A DNA stretch of 64,000 nucleotides. Source: Agrobacterium tumefaciens. Its GTDB lineage: Bacteria > Pseudomonadota > Alphaproteobacteria > Rhizobiales > Rhizobiaceae. Positions 35,742-43,588 of the stretch are shown in pieces. Position numbers and translations under genes: made by a program. The stretch's first letter is position 1, and each line of letters begins with the position of its first letter. The notes under the pieces are model-generated. The model had not been told where the DNA came from. It ran no database searches and saw nothing but the letters and a program-made list of their open reading frames with translations. The stretch lies in NCBI GenBank assembly GCA_025559845.1, contig CP048469.1, positions 3,144,501 to 3,208,500 on the forward strand. The letters run 5' to 3'.

Positions 35742-36161
35742 ATGGCATTTGACGCGACATTGGACATCGGAACGAGGCTGCGGCGCTGTGGGTTGCGCCC
35801 GACGCGGCAACGCGTGGCTTTGGGCGATCTTCTCTTCGCGAAGGGTGATCGCCACCTGACCGTCGAGGAATTGCACGATGAGGCGGTCTGTGCCGGCGTT
35901 CCCGTGTCATTGGCTACGGTCTACAACACGCTGCACCAGTTCACCGAAGCCGGCCTCATCCGGGTTCTGGCGGTAGAAGGCGCGCGAACCTATTTCGATA
36001 CCAACGTGTCCGATCACCACCACTTTTTTGTTGAAGGGGAAAACGAGGTTCTCGATATTCCCATCAACAACATCCAGATCGACAATCTTCCCGAAGCGCC
36101 CGATGGTATGGAAATCGCGCATGTGGACGTGATTATCCGCCTGCGCCGCAAACGCGGCTAA
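35742..36161 (+). CDS. irr: Fur-family iron response regulator Irr
   Basis: Irr is the rhizobial heme-sensing regulator that represses or activates iron genes under iron limitation and is lost when heme is plentiful. The 139-residue product (start ATG 35742, MAFDATLDIGTRL) has the Fur-type winged helix with RPTRQRVALGDLLF and VSLATVYNTLHQFTEAGLI. It has the dimerisation region with SDHHHFF, where His92-94 is the heme-binding histidine cluster typical of Irr. The N-terminal heme regulatory Cys-Pro motif of Bradyrhizobium Irr is absent, as in other Rhizobiaceae. Divergence from fabA is the usual rhizobial arrangement. Confidence 0.92.
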   Translation: MAFDATLDIGTRLRRCGLRPTRQRVALGDLLFAKGDRHLTVEELHDEAVCAGVPVSLATVYNTLHQFTEAGLIRVLAVEGARTYFDTNVSDHHHFFVEGENEVLDIPINNIQIDNLPEAPDGMEIAHVDVIIRLRRKRG

Positions 36162-36177
36162 GCAAGACAAGCAATAC

Positions 36178-36199
36178 GGCGCCTTCGGGCGCCTTTTTT
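36178..36199 (+). terminator. Intrinsic terminator of irr
   Basis: GGCGCC (36178-36183), TTCG tetraloop, GGCGCC (36188-36193) and six T form a compact, very stable Rho-independent terminator 17 bp after the irr stop. Confidence 0.93.
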
Positions 36200-36217
36200 G
36201 TTTGGGTGGGGCTTTTA

Positions 36218-36853
36218 TTAAAGAATATCTTCCGGCCGTCTTCCGGGCCGGGTTTTGTACGGTGGGAAGGTCCATCCGAAAATCAGGGCGCCTGAACGAA
36301 TGCCGAAGGCTACCAACAGGCCGAGGCCGGATGCGAGGTAGAGTGGTGCGTCGAGAAAATAGGCTGCTGTGAAAATTGACGATCCCGCAAGGGCGCAGCT
36401 GACATAGACCTCGGGACGCAGCAGGGCCGATGGCTCCCCCGCCAGAATATCGCGAAGAACGCCACCGAATGTTGCCGTCAAAACGCCGGTGACGATCGCG
36501 ACGGTTGCCGATCCCGTTGCTGCCAACCCCTTCGCGGCACCCATGACGCTATAGGCGGACAAGCCGACGGCATCGAGCCAGAGCAGCAGCTTATAGCGTG
36601 ACTCAAGAAGATGCGCGGTGAAAAACACCAGCACTGCGATCGATACGCACACCAGGATATAAGTCGGGTTGACCACCCAGAAAACCGGCGCTCGCCCCAG
36701 TACGAGGTCGCGAACCGTTCCGCCACCGATACCCGTCGCTGCGGCAAAGAACAGAAAGCCGATAAGGTCGAGCTGTTTGCGGGACGCCGCAAGTGCACCC
36801 GTGGCGGCAAAGACCGCAACCCCGGCGTAATCGAGAAAACCGAGAAGTGTCAT
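36218..36853 (-). CDS. TRIC/UPF0126-family membrane protein (possible cation channel)
   Basis: The 211-residue protein has about seven hydrophobic segments arranged as two similar halves. Each half has the glycine signature: GFLFFAAATGIGGGTVRDLVLG (about 32-53) and GVLTATFGGVLRDILAGEP (about 118-136). This pair is diagnostic of the bacterial TRIC/YicG (UPF0126) family, whose characterised members form trimeric monovalent cation channels. Ends FGWTFPPYKTRPGRRPED. It converges on irr. Ion selectivity cannot be read from sequence. Confidence 0.88.
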   Translation of the reverse strand: MTLLGFLDYAGVAVFAATGALAASRKQLDLIGFLFFAAATGIGGGTVRDLVLGRAPVFWVVNPTYILVCVSIAVLVFFTAHLLESRYKLLLWLDAVGLSAYSVMGAAKGLAATGSATVAIVTGVLTATFGGVLRDILAGEPSALLRPEVYVSCALAGSSIFTAAYFLDAPLYLASGLGLLVAFGIRSGALIFGWTFPPYKTRPGRRPEDIL

Positions 36854-36974
36854 GAAATGGTTCCCCCGAAAAACAAAGCGTCATCGCGTCAGTGTCGCGC
36901 AAGCACAGCTCTTTAAGGTCGCCGACCGGATGATTGCAACATCCATAGCCGAAACGAATGCAAAGGAAAATGCC

Positions 36975-37448
36975 GTGCGGAAAACCATTGTCGCAGCCCT
37001 TCACGCACTGGTTCTATTCATGTTTCCGGCCACATTGTCGGCGCAGCAGCAACTCGTCAGCGATCCCGAAATTTACGAGAAAGACCACTTCAACCAGACC
37101 TGCAAGGCAGCGACATACGGGGAGGGGTTCGTCACAAGACTCGACATCAACAATGATGGCTTGATGGATGCTGTCGTCAATCACGGTGTGCTGGGTTGTG
37201 ATGGAGAGCAGGGCAAGAGTTGTGATGAGGATGGTTGCCCCTACAACTTCTATGTTCAGGTGAAGGAGGGCGGATATCTGATGATCGCAACAGCGCGGAT
37301 CTATGACTACGAATTCGTCAAGCGCTTCGGCAACATGGTCTTCGCTTTCAAAATGCATCCGCGTTATTGCGAGCGTACCGACAAGGAGCCCTGCCTCATG
37401 ACCGTCCGGGTACGGGGAACGAAGTTCGTTACCATCTCACGGAAGTAA
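36975..37448 (+). CDS. Secreted protein with EF-hand-like loop, unknown function
   Basis: I choose GTG 36975, preceded by AAAGGA, which gives a 157-residue protein with a good signal peptide (RKTIVAALHALVLFMFPATLSAQ, cleaved after LSA). The open frame reaches back to 36852, but that would bury the signal. The mature part contains RLDINNDGLMDAVVNHG, whose D-x-N-x-D-G-x-x-D pattern matches a calcium loop, and six cysteines (including CDGEQGKSCDEDGC and CERTDKEPC) suited to disulfides. It looks periplasmic or extracellular. I do not recognise the family. The gene starts 121 bp from, and divergent to, the TRIC-like gene. Confidence 0.6.
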   Translation: MRKTIVAALHALVLFMFPATLSAQQQLVSDPEIYEKDHFNQTCKAATYGEGFVTRLDINNDGLMDAVVNHGVLGCDGEQGKSCDEDGCPYNFYVQVKEGGYLMIATARIYDYEFVKRFGNMVFAFKMHPRYCERTDKEPCLMTVRVRGTKFVTISRK

Positions 37449-37458
37449 CATCTTATCC

Positions 37459-38184
37459 TCAAGACGGCATGCGCTTGATCGTTACCCGTTGATTGTAGCG
37501 GTCCCGAAGTGACCGAGGAAGAAAGAGGGTTGCGGCGGCCGTGGCGTAGATCGCCGTAGTGACAACCCATAATGCGGCGGATTGCAGAGCGCCGCCCAGG
37601 ATCGCACCGCAGAGAGCCCCAATCACCATGCCGAGCCACGGCACGATCTGGATATTCCAGTCAAAGCTGCGGTCACCAAGTATGAAACGGCCAATACCTC
37701 GGCCAAAGCGAGAAAGGGCACCCGTCACATAGGTGAGGCCGATTGGCAGGCCCTCAATGTGTTCGACAGCGGCGTTGACCATGCCCATGGCAAAAACGAT
37801 CAGGTAAAACTGTATGGCTGCTGTGTCCTCTCCGCCAAGCAAAGCGGCGATCGCGATCAGAGAGCCGACCGCAAACAAGACCGCAAACAGGCGGCGGGCG
37901 AAGCTGTGCGCAATGATAATGCCGCCCGCATTGCCGGCGATGAAGGCGATAACCGCAAGCAGCAGTTTCGCAGCGTGGCCATAGGCGCCTATACCGGCTG
38001 AGACAGCCGCCCGTGTTGTGTTGCCCGTCATGAACGACACGAAGTCACCGGAAATACGAAGCCCGATGGCGTCGGTCATTCCGGCGATAAACGATATGGC
38101 GGCGACCAGCGCAATACCCGTTCCGGTACGCCTGGTTCTGATGATGTTGCGACGTCTCTGTCTGGTCATGGAAAAGCTCGACAT
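37459..38184 (-). CDS. DUF1275 (YoaK) family membrane protein
   Basis: The chosen form (ATG 38184, MSSFSMTRQRRR) is 241 residues, with a basic N terminus and about six hydrophobic segments. Conserved features are FIAGMTDAIGLRISGDFVSFMTGNTTR near residue 30, GNAGGIIIAHS, and GMVNAAVEHIEGLPIGLTYVTGALSRFGRGI in the middle. These match the DUF1275/YoaK family of inner-membrane proteins whose role is unknown. No strong ribosome site is visible; ATG 38169 is an alternative start. It converges on the secreted-protein gene. Confidence 0.82.
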   Translation of the reverse strand: MSSFSMTRQRRRNIIRTRRTGTGIALVAAISFIAGMTDAIGLRISGDFVSFMTGNTTRAAVSAGIGAYGHAAKLLLAVIAFIAGNAGGIIIAHSFARRLFAVLFAVGSLIAIAALLGGEDTAAIQFYLIVFAMGMVNAAVEHIEGLPIGLTYVTGALSRFGRGIGRFILGDRSFDWNIQIVPWLGMVIGALCGAILGGALQSAALWVVTTAIYATAAATLFLPRSLRDRYNQRVTIKRMPS

Positions 38185-38307
38185 CGATAAAGAGGGTTGT
38201 TGGGCCCGGTCAGCGGAAATAGGCAAAGAAAAATGATGAAGGCGCTTATTTGTAGGGCGTCTGGTGCCGATACGGCAACAATATCTCAACGCTCGGTGCG
38301 ATTTATT

Positions 38308-38319
38308 TTGTCTAGACAA
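38308..38319. promoter_or_regulatory. Perfect 12-bp palindrome, likely GntR/HutC-type operator
   Basis: TTGTCTAGACAA lies 81 bp upstream of the start codon of the binding-protein gene. GntR proteins of the HutC subfamily bind palindromes of the general form TTGT-N4-ACAA or TGGTCTAGACCA. A HutC-like regulator is encoded at the end of this same cluster (40991), so it is the probable ligand of this site. Confidence 0.55.
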
Positions 38320-38399
38320 GTGAGAAAACCACCCCTACCATGCCTCAAATAAGGCGTTTAAAAATATCGCTCAAAAATAAAGCAACAGGGGACTTCGTA

Positions 38400-39341
38400 A
38401 TGAGGAAAAATCGGGTGTTTGCCGCAGCCGTAGTGCTGCTTTCGTCCACTGCCGCGCATGCGGAAACGTCTGTCTCAATCGGTATGTCGGGCTGGACGGG
38501 TTTCGCGCCGCTGACACTTGCCAAGGCAGCGGGCATCTTTGAGAAGAATGGGCTCAAGGTCGATATCAAGAAAATACCGCAAGCCAGCCGCCACCTCGCA
38601 TTGGCATCCGGCGATATTCAGTGTGCCGCAACAACCGTTGAGACGTGGGTTGCCTGGAATGCCAACGGTGTGAAGTCCACGCAGATCTTCCAGATGGACA
38701 AGTCGCACGGTGCCGATGGCATGGTGGTTCGTAGCGACGTGTCCAAGATCGCTGATCTCAAGGGCAAAACTGTCGCCGCATCCGCACCAGGCACATCTCC
38801 CTATTTCTTCCTCGCCTGGATACTCAAGGAAAATGGTCTGACGCTGAAAGACGTCAAGGTCGTCAATCTTGAGCCGGGTCCGGCGGCACAGGCGTTTGTC
38901 GCCGGTCAGAATGATGCCGCCATGACGTATGAGCCGTATCTCTCCACTGTTCGCGCTGCGCCGGATCAGGGAGAGATCATAGCCACGACGCTCGATTATC
39001 CGGCGGTGATGGATACGTTCGGATGCACACCGGCTTTCCTGAAGGAAAACCCCGAAGCAGCCAAGGCACTGGCCAACAGCTATTTCGAGGCCCTTGAACT
39101 CATCAAGGCCGATCCGCAGAAGTCCTATGAGACGATGGGGGCGGACGTAAAGCAGTCCGGCGAGGCCTTCGCCGGTTCGGCGAAGTTCCTGGAGTGGCAG
39201 GACAAGGCCGCCAACCAGAAATTCTTCGAAGGCGAGTTCAAGACCTTCTCGGAGAAAGCGGCAGACCTCCTGCTGGAGATCGGTGTGATCAAGTCGAAGC
39301 CGGATATCTCTACCCTCGCGGACACGTCTTTCATCAAGTAA
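38400..39341 (+). CDS. ABC transporter substrate-binding protein, NrtA/SsuA/TauA type
   Basis: The periplasmic binding component has 313 residues from ATG 38400 (AGGGGAC ribosome site), with a Sec signal peptide (RKNRVFAAAVVLLSSTAAHAE, cleaved after AHA). The mature part has SIGMSGWTGFAPLTLAKAAGIFEKNGLKVDI, which is the start of NMT1/THI5-like and sulfonate/nitrate binding proteins, and LKGKTVAASAPGTSPYFFL. This family takes up taurine, sulfonates, nitrate, thiamine precursors and others. The HutC-like regulator at the end of the cluster hints at a histidine-related or imidazole ligand, but that is only inference. Confidence 0.87.
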   Translation: MRKNRVFAAAVVLLSSTAAHAETSVSIGMSGWTGFAPLTLAKAAGIFEKNGLKVDIKKIPQASRHLALASGDIQCAATTVETWVAWNANGVKSTQIFQMDKSHGADGMVVRSDVSKIADLKGKTVAASAPGTSPYFFLAWILKENGLTLKDVKVVNLEPGPAAQAFVAGQNDAAMTYEPYLSTVRAAPDQGEIIATTLDYPAVMDTFGCTPAFLKENPEAAKALANSYFEALELIKADPQKSYETMGADVKQSGEAFAGSAKFLEWQDKAANQKFFEGEFKTFSEKAADLLLEIGVIKSKPDISTLADTSFIK

Positions 39342-39355
39342 AGCATCAGCATCAA

Positions 39356-39383
39356 GGGCGCGGTGGCGAAAAGCACCGCGCCC
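39356..39383 (+). terminator. Intercistronic hairpin after the binding-protein gene
   Basis: GGGCGCGGTG (39356-39365) and CACCGCGCCC (39374-39383) form a perfect 10-bp stem with an 8-nt loop, followed by GTCTTTA. It lies 14 nt after the stop of the binding-protein gene and 20 nt before the permease gene. It should favour accumulation of the upstream message. Confidence 0.65.
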
Positions 39384-39403
39384 GTCTTTAGCTAGGCGCC
39401 AAT

Positions 39404-40177
39404 ATGCACCCTCTTCAACCGATCGGAAACGGAGCGAGGATAAGCCTCGGCATCCTGTTCTTCGTGCTGTTTTTCCTCGCCTGGGGCATCGCGACCTTGG
39501 GTGGTTTTGTGTCCCCCACCTTCCTTGCCGATCCGATCACCATGCTGAAGGATGGCATATACCTGCTGACGGATCAGGGGTTCGCGGCCGATATCGGCAT
39601 GACAGTCTGGCGTGTCGTCGGTGGATTTGTCATGGCCTCGCTTGTGGCTGTGCCGCTTGGCATCGCCATGGGAGCCTACAAACCGGTTGAAGCCCTGCTT
39701 GAACCGTTTGTTTCTTTTGCGCGCTATCTGCCTGCCTCTGCTTTCGTCCCGCTTCTGATCCTGTGGGCAGGGATTGGCGAGATGCAGAAACTGCTGGTGA
39801 TTTTTATCGGTGCCGTATTCCAGATCGTGCTGATGGTGTCCGTGGCCGTTGCAGGGACAAGGCGCGATCTGGTCGAGGCCGCCTATACGCTTGGTGCCAG
39901 AGACAGAGGCGTGGTGCGCCGTGTTCTCATTCCGGCAAATGCGCCCGATATTGCAGAAATTCTCCGCCTCGTGCTGGGCTGGGCCTGGACCTACGTGATT
40001 GTCGCGGAACTGATCGGTGCGTCCTCCGGTATCGGTTACATGATTATCAACAGCCAGGCGTTGATGGCGACGGGCCAGATTATCTTTGGCATCATCGTCA
40101 TTGGCATCATCGGGCTGATTTCGGATTTCGCTTTCAAGTTCTTGAACCGGAAGCTTTTTGCATGGAGGCTCGCCTGA
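39404..40177 (+). CDS. ABC transporter permease, SsuC/TauC type
   Basis: The 257-residue inner-membrane protein has about six hydrophobic segments and the BPD_transp_1 EAA loop at VEAAYTLGARDRGVVRRVLIPANAPDI (about residues 150-176), which contacts the ATPase. SARYLPASAFVPLLILWAGIG-like sequence (FARYLPASAFVPLLILW) is typical of taurine, sulfonate and nitrate permeases. Its stop overlaps the ATPase start by one base (TGATG). Confidence 0.9.
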   Translation: MHPLQPIGNGARISLGILFFVLFFLAWGIATLGGFVSPTFLADPITMLKDGIYLLTDQGFAADIGMTVWRVVGGFVMASLVAVPLGIAMGAYKPVEALLEPFVSFARYLPASAFVPLLILWAGIGEMQKLLVIFIGAVFQIVLMVSVAVAGTRRDLVEAAYTLGARDRGVVRRVLIPANAPDIAEILRLVLGWAWTYVIVAELIGASSGIGYMIINSQALMATGQIIFGIIVIGIIGLISDFAFKFLNRKLFAWRLA

Positions 40178-40962
40178 TGAGTGAACTCGTCGTCAAAGGC
40201 GTCAGCCGCACATTCCCCGGCGTCCGTGGCGGTCAGCCCACCCTTGCGCTGCAGCCGACGGATCTGGACATCCCCCGCAACGACTTTGTCACGATCCTTG
40301 GCCCGTCAGGGTGCGGCAAGTCGACCCTGCTGCGCATCATCGCCGGGCTGGATCGACCCACGACGGGCAAGGTTCTGTTGTCCGGTCAGGAAGTGAAAGG
40401 CCCAGGCGCCGATCGCGGCATGGTCTTCCAGTCCTACACGCTTTTTCCTTGGTTGACGGTGCGTGAGAACGTTGCTTTCGGTTTGAGGGAGCGCGGCGTC
40501 GCCGAAAAGGAAAAATGGGAGATCGTCGATAGCTACATCGACAAGGTCGGTTTGCGCGGGTTTGAGAACCATTGGCCTAAACAGCTTTCGGGCGGTATGC
40601 AGCAGCGCACCGCCATTGCCCGTGCGCTGGCGAACGGCCCGAAGATACTGCTTCTCGACGAGCCATTCGGTGCTCTCGACAACCAGACACGAGGTTTGAT
40701 GCAGGAGCTTCTGCTCGGCATTTGGGAGCGTGAGCAGAAAACCGTCATCTTTGTGACCCACGACATCGAGGAGGCCGTCTTCATGGCGTCGCGCGTCGTC
40801 ACGATGTCGGCGCGTCCCGGTCGTATCAAGTCCATCACGCCGGTCAACCTGCCTCATCCACGCCACTACACCATCAAGGCAAGCCCTGAGTTTTCTCAGT
40901 TGCGCGCCGTGCTGACCGAGGAAATCCGCGGTGAAGCCATTGCTGCGGCAGCGCATGGATAG
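40177..40962 (+). CDS. ABC transporter ATP-binding protein, SsuB/TauB type
   Basis: The 261-residue ATPase has Walker A GPSGCGKSTLLR (about 45-56), Q-loop FQSYTLFPW, the signature LSGGMQQRTAIARAL and Walker B ILLLDEPFGALD, with the H-loop FVTHDIEEAVF. ATG 40177 overlaps the permease stop; a long open frame running back through the permease gene is a shadow. It completes the three-component importer. The next gene, for the regulator, starts 28 nt downstream, so it is probably in the same transcript. Confidence 0.92.
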   Translation: MSELVVKGVSRTFPGVRGGQPTLALQPTDLDIPRNDFVTILGPSGCGKSTLLRIIAGLDRPTTGKVLLSGQEVKGPGADRGMVFQSYTLFPWLTVRENVAFGLRERGVAEKEKWEIVDSYIDKVGLRGFENHWPKQLSGGMQQRTAIARALANGPKILLLDEPFGALDNQTRGLMQELLLGIWEREQKTVIFVTHDIEEAVFMASRVVTMSARPGRIKSITPVNLPHPRHYTIKASPEFSQLRAVLTEEIRGEAIAAAAHG

Positions 40963-40990
40963 CTGACGTATCGGGCTTGGAGGAAAGACC

Positions 40991-41734
40991 ATGGGAATGG
41001 TGAGCGCAAAGGCCGGTCTTCAGGAAAAGTCGTTGCACGAGCGCATACGCAATGATGTCGAGCGCCGGATTGTGACCGGCGAATGGCCACCCGGTCATCG
41101 CATTCCTTTCGAACACGAGATCACGCGCCAATATGATTGTTCACGCATGACGGTGAACAAGGCATTGGGCGAACTCGTACAGCGTGGGCTTATCGAGCGT
41201 CGTCGTCGTCTCGGGACATTCGTCAAGCAGCCGCAGGTGCAGTCTGCCGTGCTTGAAATCCACGATATAGAGCGTGAAGTAGATGCGCTCGGTCTGACTT
41301 ACGGTTACAGGCTGGATAAACGCCTGCTTCGCACTGCTGATGAGAAGGACAGGCTGGCGATGGAGTTACCTGTCGGTGCGCCTGTCGTCGAATTGACCTG
41401 TACGCATTTTGCCGGTGGCGTTCCGTTTTGTCTGGAAGAGCGCGTCATCAATATAAGCGCAGTTCCGGAAACGGAGTTTGCCGATTTTTCCGAGATCGGG
41501 CCTGGAACCTGGCTTTTGAAAATGGTGCCATGGAGCGCGGCTGAACATCGGATAAGCGCTGTCGCTATTGACCGGCGCAGCGCCGCCGCACTTGATATTC
41601 CAGCCGGGGCTGCCTGTCTTGTCATTCAGCGTCGTACATGGCATGGGTCGGAATACATAACCCATGTTCAAGTCACATATCCTGGCGAGCGGCATACACT
41701 AGTTGCCCAATTTTCTCCGTCCCAGAAGACTTGA
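40991..41734 (+). CDS. GntR-family repressor, HutC-like
   Basis: The 247-residue protein has an N-terminal GntR winged helix (about 14-82: LHERIRNDVERRIVTGEWPPG, CSRMTVNKALGELVQRGLIERRRRLGTFV) and a C-terminal UTRA ligand domain. The segments PQVQSAVLEIHDIEREVDALG, PFCLEERVINISAVPE and GTWLLKMVPWSAAEHRISA are those of histidine-utilisation repressors HutC, which sense urocanate. No hut enzymes are in the window. It follows an ABC importer gene set and a perfect palindrome stands before that set, so autoregulation and control of the importer are likely. Exact ligand not proven. Confidence 0.85.
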   Translation: MGMVSAKAGLQEKSLHERIRNDVERRIVTGEWPPGHRIPFEHEITRQYDCSRMTVNKALGELVQRGLIERRRRLGTFVKQPQVQSAVLEIHDIEREVDALGLTYGYRLDKRLLRTADEKDRLAMELPVGAPVVELTCTHFAGGVPFCLEERVINISAVPETEFADFSEIGPGTWLLKMVPWSAAEHRISAVAIDRRSAAALDIPAGAACLVIQRRTWHGSEYITHVQVTYPGERHTLVAQFSPSQKT

Positions 41735-41926
41735 AAGAGCAATAGTGGTCACTTTTTTGTAAAGATCAGTTTACGGTTGCGCTTTTGGCAATATAATAGT
41801 TGTCAAAAGAACTCATGTTTATTATCGGAACATCGTGCATGCACGACGTCATCCGTTATGACCCGGTTTTGAAAAACTGGCCAAATTTTCGGATGGGTTC
41901 ATCGACGGAAATCCGGGATAAAATTC

Positions 41927-43096
41927 ATGTCAGTTCAGACCTCCACTTCCTCCGCGCTCACCAAAACGGCAACCAGAGAGCGGCGCATCGCAAAAGTTGC
42001 AGTGATCGCGTTGCTGACCGGCCTTCACGCTGGTTCGGTTTTTGCGCAGGCTGTGCCCGGAACGTCGACAGAAACTGCCCCGCAGCAGACGAACCCAGCC
42101 ACGCAGGCGCCTGCGGCCAACCAGGCACCAACCGCTACACCGGTAACTCCGGCGCCGACGCAAACGCCAGCACCGGTAGCACAGCAGACGCAGCCACCCG
42201 TTGAGGCGACGCAGCCTCCGGCTGCTGCGCCAGGTGAGCCAGCGCCCTCCGCTCCCGCGCCGACCAATGAAACTGTCGCTCCGCAGCCGCAAGGCGAGAC
42301 AACGGCACCTGCAGCCGCCACTGAGAACTCGACGGTGCTGGAGCCTATTGCCGACCCGGCACAGCGTGCAGACATTCCGCATAACCTGTCGCCATGGGGC
42401 ATGTTCATGGCCGCCGATTGGGTCGTCAAGGGTGTGATGATCGGACTTGCCTTCGCCTCGCTTGTGACGTGGACCGTTTGGGTCGCCAAGTCGATCGAGC
42501 TTGCTGGCGCACGTGTTCGCGCCGGCAAGACGCTCAAGGTGATCCGTAAAGCCAAGTCGCTGGTCGAGGCAACGGAAGCCGTCGAGAAAAGAGGCGGTCC
42601 TGCTGCGCTCATGCTGCGCATGGCCAGCCACGAGATGCACCTCTCGGACGCCGTTGTTGATCATACCGATGGTGGCGGCATCAAAGAGCGCGTCTCGTCT
42701 GCGCTGTCACGCATCGAAACCCATGCCGGTCGCCGTATGGCGCGTGGAACGGGCGTTCTGGCAACGATTGGCTCCACCGCTCCGTTTGTCGGTTTGTTCG
42801 GTACAGTCTGGGGCATCATGAATTCGTTCATTAGCATTTCCGAAACGCAGACGACCAACCTTGCCGTTGTCGCTCCCGGTATTGCTGAAGCGCTGCTCGC
42901 AACCGCCATCGGTCTGGTTGCGGCTATTCCCGCTGTTGTTATCTACAACGTCTTCGCTCGCTCGATCACTGGCTATCGCCATTTGCTGGCGGATGCTGCA
43001 GCAGGCGTGGAGCGTCTTGTCAGCCGTGATCTCGATTTCCGTCGCATTCCGCCTGGCAGCAGCAGCAAGCCCGCTGTATCTCTGGTCGGACGGTGA
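41927..43096 (+). CDS. exbB: TonB-system energiser ExbB
   Basis: ExbB forms, with ExbD, the proton-driven motor that powers TonB-dependent outer-membrane receptors. The 389-residue product is long because of its N-terminal half. A signal-like helix (about 22-41, ending VFAQ) is followed by about 100 residues rich in Pro, Ala, Thr and Gln that should lie in the periplasm. The MotA/TolQ/ExbB core starts near 160 with WVVKGVMIGLAFASLVTWTVW. GVLATIGSTAPFVGLFGTVWGIMNSF and IAEALLATAIGLVAAIPAVVIYN follow. Rhizobial ExbB proteins often have this extension. First of exbB-exbD-tonB. Confidence 0.94.
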   Translation: MSVQTSTSSALTKTATRERRIAKVAVIALLTGLHAGSVFAQAVPGTSTETAPQQTNPATQAPAANQAPTATPVTPAPTQTPAPVAQQTQPPVEATQPPAAAPGEPAPSAPAPTNETVAPQPQGETTAPAAATENSTVLEPIADPAQRADIPHNLSPWGMFMAADWVVKGVMIGLAFASLVTWTVWVAKSIELAGARVRAGKTLKVIRKAKSLVEATEAVEKRGGPAALMLRMASHEMHLSDAVVDHTDGGGIKERVSSALSRIETHAGRRMARGTGVLATIGSTAPFVGLFGTVWGIMNSFISISETQTTNLAVVAPGIAEALLATAIGLVAAIPAVVIYNVFARSITGYRHLLADAAAGVERLVSRDLDFRRIPPGSSSKPAVSLVGR

Positions 43097-43102
43097 TCGG
43101 TC

Positions 43103-43588
43103 ATGGCTGGCGGCATTCGCGAAAACAGCGGAGACGACCTCTCCGAAAACCATGAGATCAACGTTACGCCGTTCATCGACGTCATGCTGGTTCTGCTCAT
43201 CATCTTCATGGTTGCCGCACCTTTGGCGACCGTGGATGTGAATGTTGATCTGCCTGCATCGACCGCCAAGCCGGCCGAACGCCCGGATGAACCGCTTTAT
43301 CTCACCGTCAAGGATGATCTGTCTCTCAATCTGGGTAACGATCCTGTGGCGCGTGAAGCCCTGGCGGCTGCCATAGACCAGCAGACAGGTGGCAAGAAAG
43401 ACACGCGTATCTTCCTGCGGGCCGACAAGGCGGTGGATTACGGGCATTTCATGGAAATCATGAACCTTCTTCGCGACGCCGGGTACCTCAAGATCGCGCT
43501 TGTTGGTTTGGAGGGCGCCGCTGCCGCTTCGCAAGCTCCCGCCGCAGCTCAACCACCGGCGCCCACCACGCAGGGAACAGCACCATGA
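43103..43588 (+). CDS. exbD: TonB-system protein ExbD
   Basis: The 161-residue protein has one membrane helix (about 25-45) with the catalytic aspartate in NVTPFIDVMLVLLIIFMVAAP, then a periplasmic domain with a VDLPASTA start and DYGHFMEIMNLLRDAGYLKIALVGLE. The C terminus carries a short Ala/Pro/Gln tail. It begins 6 nt after exbB and overlaps tonB by 4 nt (ATGA). Confidence 0.95.
   Translation: MAGGIRENSGDDLSENHEINVTPFIDVMLVLLIIFMVAAPLATVDVNVDLPASTAKPAERPDEPLYLTVKDDLSLNLGNDPVAREALAAAIDQQTGGKKDTRIFLRADKAVDYGHFMEIMNLLRDAGYLKIALVGLEGAAAASQAPAAAQPPAPTTQGTAP

Noticed and set aside
41735..41926. Iron-responsive (RirA or Irr) box before exbB
   Set aside because: I looked for TGA-N9-TCA and ICE-like repeats and found none convincing; only a weak promoter (TTTACG-N16-TATAAT) is visible.
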